13,297 bases of DNA from Phycisphaerae bacterium (GTDB taxonomy: Bacteria; Planctomycetota; Phycisphaerae; UBA1845; Fen-1342), in contig JALSRY010000348.1 in NCBI GenBank assembly GCA_026984555.1, positions 1 to 13,297 on the forward strand, in the 5' to 3' direction. Below are positions 12,689 through 13,297 of this stretch, piece after piece; positions within the stretch are counted from its first letter, which is position 1; every line of letters starts with the position of its first letter. Made by a program: the position numbers and the translations under genes. The notes under the pieces were generated by a model. That model did not search any database. It was given only the letters and a program-made list of their open reading frames with translations, and was not told the DNA's origin.

Positions 12689-13297
12689 TCAGATTTCCAC
12701 TTCCTTCGTCGGCATCGCGAACCAGCGGTACATGCTGGGCAACACGAGCAGCGTGAGCAGCGTCGAGGTCACCAGCCCGCCGATTACCACCGTGGCCAGC
12801 GGTCGCTGGACCTCCGCGCCGGCGCTGGTCGCCAGCGCCATCGGCAGAAAACCCAACGACGCGACAAGGGCCGTCATGAGCACGGGACGCAGGCGGATGC
12901 GCGCCCCCTCGCGTGCGGCCTCGACCGGCGGCAACCCCTCACCCCGCTTCTGGACGATGTAGGACACGAGCACAACGCCATTGAGGACAGCGACGCCGAA
13001 CAGGGCGATGAACCCGACGGCGGCGGAAATCGAGAAGGGGTATCCCCGCAGCCACAACGCCAACAAGCCACCCGTGATGGCCAGCGGCACGTTCAGATAG
13101 ATCAGGGCCGAGAGGCGGATCGAGTGGAACGTGCCGTAGAGCAGCACGAAGATCAGCAACAGCGCCATCGGCACGAGGACGACCAACCGTTCGGAGGCGG
13201 CCTGGAGATTCTCGAACTGCCCGCCCCAGTCGATGAACCACCCCGGCGGAAGCTTCAGCTCGCGGTCGAGCACCTTCTGGGCCTCGGCCACGAACGA
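12689..13297 (-). CDS. CusA/CzcA-type heavy-metal efflux RND transporter (C-terminal 202 residues; 5' end outside the window)
   Basis: C-terminal fifth of an inner-membrane RND pump that exports metal cations through a tripartite complex. The frame is open across the window edge at 13297; full-length members have a little over 1000 residues. Hallmarks are PPGWFIDWGGQFENLQAA leading into the transmembrane block, NVPLAITGGLLALWLRG, GFIALFGVAVLNGVVLVSYI, the REGARIRLRPVLMTALVASL loop, and GAEVQRPLATVVIGG before the last helix and VLPSMYRWF. The metal-selectivity residues lie upstream and are not visible, so monovalent (Cus) and divalent (Czc) specificity cannot be separated. The PII-like gene follows 15 bases downstream in the same operon. 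Confidence 0.95.
   Translation of the reverse strand, partial: SFVAEAQKVLDRELKLPPGWFIDWGGQFENLQAASERLVVLVPMALLLIFVLLYGTFHSIRLSALIYLNVPLAITGGLLALWLRGYPFSISAAVGFIALFGVAVLNGVVLVSYIVQKRGEGLPPVEAAREGARIRLRPVLMTALVASLGFLPMALATSAGAEVQRPLATVVIGGLVTSTLLTLLVLPSMYRWFAMPTKEVEI

Noticed and set aside
1..13297. CRISPR arrays, tRNA/rRNA genes, insertion sequences, integrase or attachment sites
   Set aside because: No regularly spaced repeats, tRNA-like cloverleaf, rRNA motifs, transposase motifs or terminal inverted repeats were seen on reading both strands; covariance-model tools were not available.

Overview
The window looks like chromosomal DNA from a planctomycete (Planctomycetota). It is GC-rich throughout. 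Two secreted proteins carry dockerin-like EF-hand repeats of the type common in that phylum. There is also a pseudopilin (GFTLTELLVVVGIM) ending in a variant of the planctomycete H-X9-DG motif. No rRNA, tRNA, CRISPR array, integrase or insertion sequence was seen. The taxonomic call is inference from protein style, not from a marker gene.

Layout. (1) 1-915, minus: C-terminally truncated hemW (radical SAM heme chaperone), divergent from a small FHA-domain protein at 1031-1519. (2) 1706-2674, minus: an extended SDR sugar epimerase/dehydratase of GMD/RMD type whose YxxxK tyrosine is phenylalanine. (3) 3123-6122, minus: a 999-residue secreted protein with a signal peptide, an HEMGH metalloprotease domain, a long beta-rich region and a C-terminal dockerin-like pair. 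A good sigma-70-type promoter lies about 90 bp upstream of its start. (4) 6561-11819, plus: four closely spaced genes that look like one operon: a secreted protein with four EF-hand-like loops, a pseudopilin, an NtrB-like membrane histidine kinase and an NtrC-type sigma-54 activator. (5) 12015-12317, plus: an MTH1187-family thiamine-binding protein. (6) 12332-13297, minus: a PII-like protein directly behind the 3' end of a CusA/CzcA-type heavy-metal RND pump gene that runs off the window.

How the genes may work together. The two dockerin-bearing proteins are transcribed divergently from a 438-bp spacer, so they could share regulation. The plus-strand operon joins an exported calcium-binding protein, a pilin-like secretion component and a complete two-component system. 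This suggests a surface or secretion module controlled by its own envelope sensor through sigma-54. The pump-PII pair is a separate unit, probably linking metal efflux to nucleotide state, and the PII has lost the usual uridylylation tyrosine. The most interesting candidate system is the dockerin protein-pseudopilin-NtrB/NtrC operon. Its parts are recognisable, but I do not know this combination as a described system.
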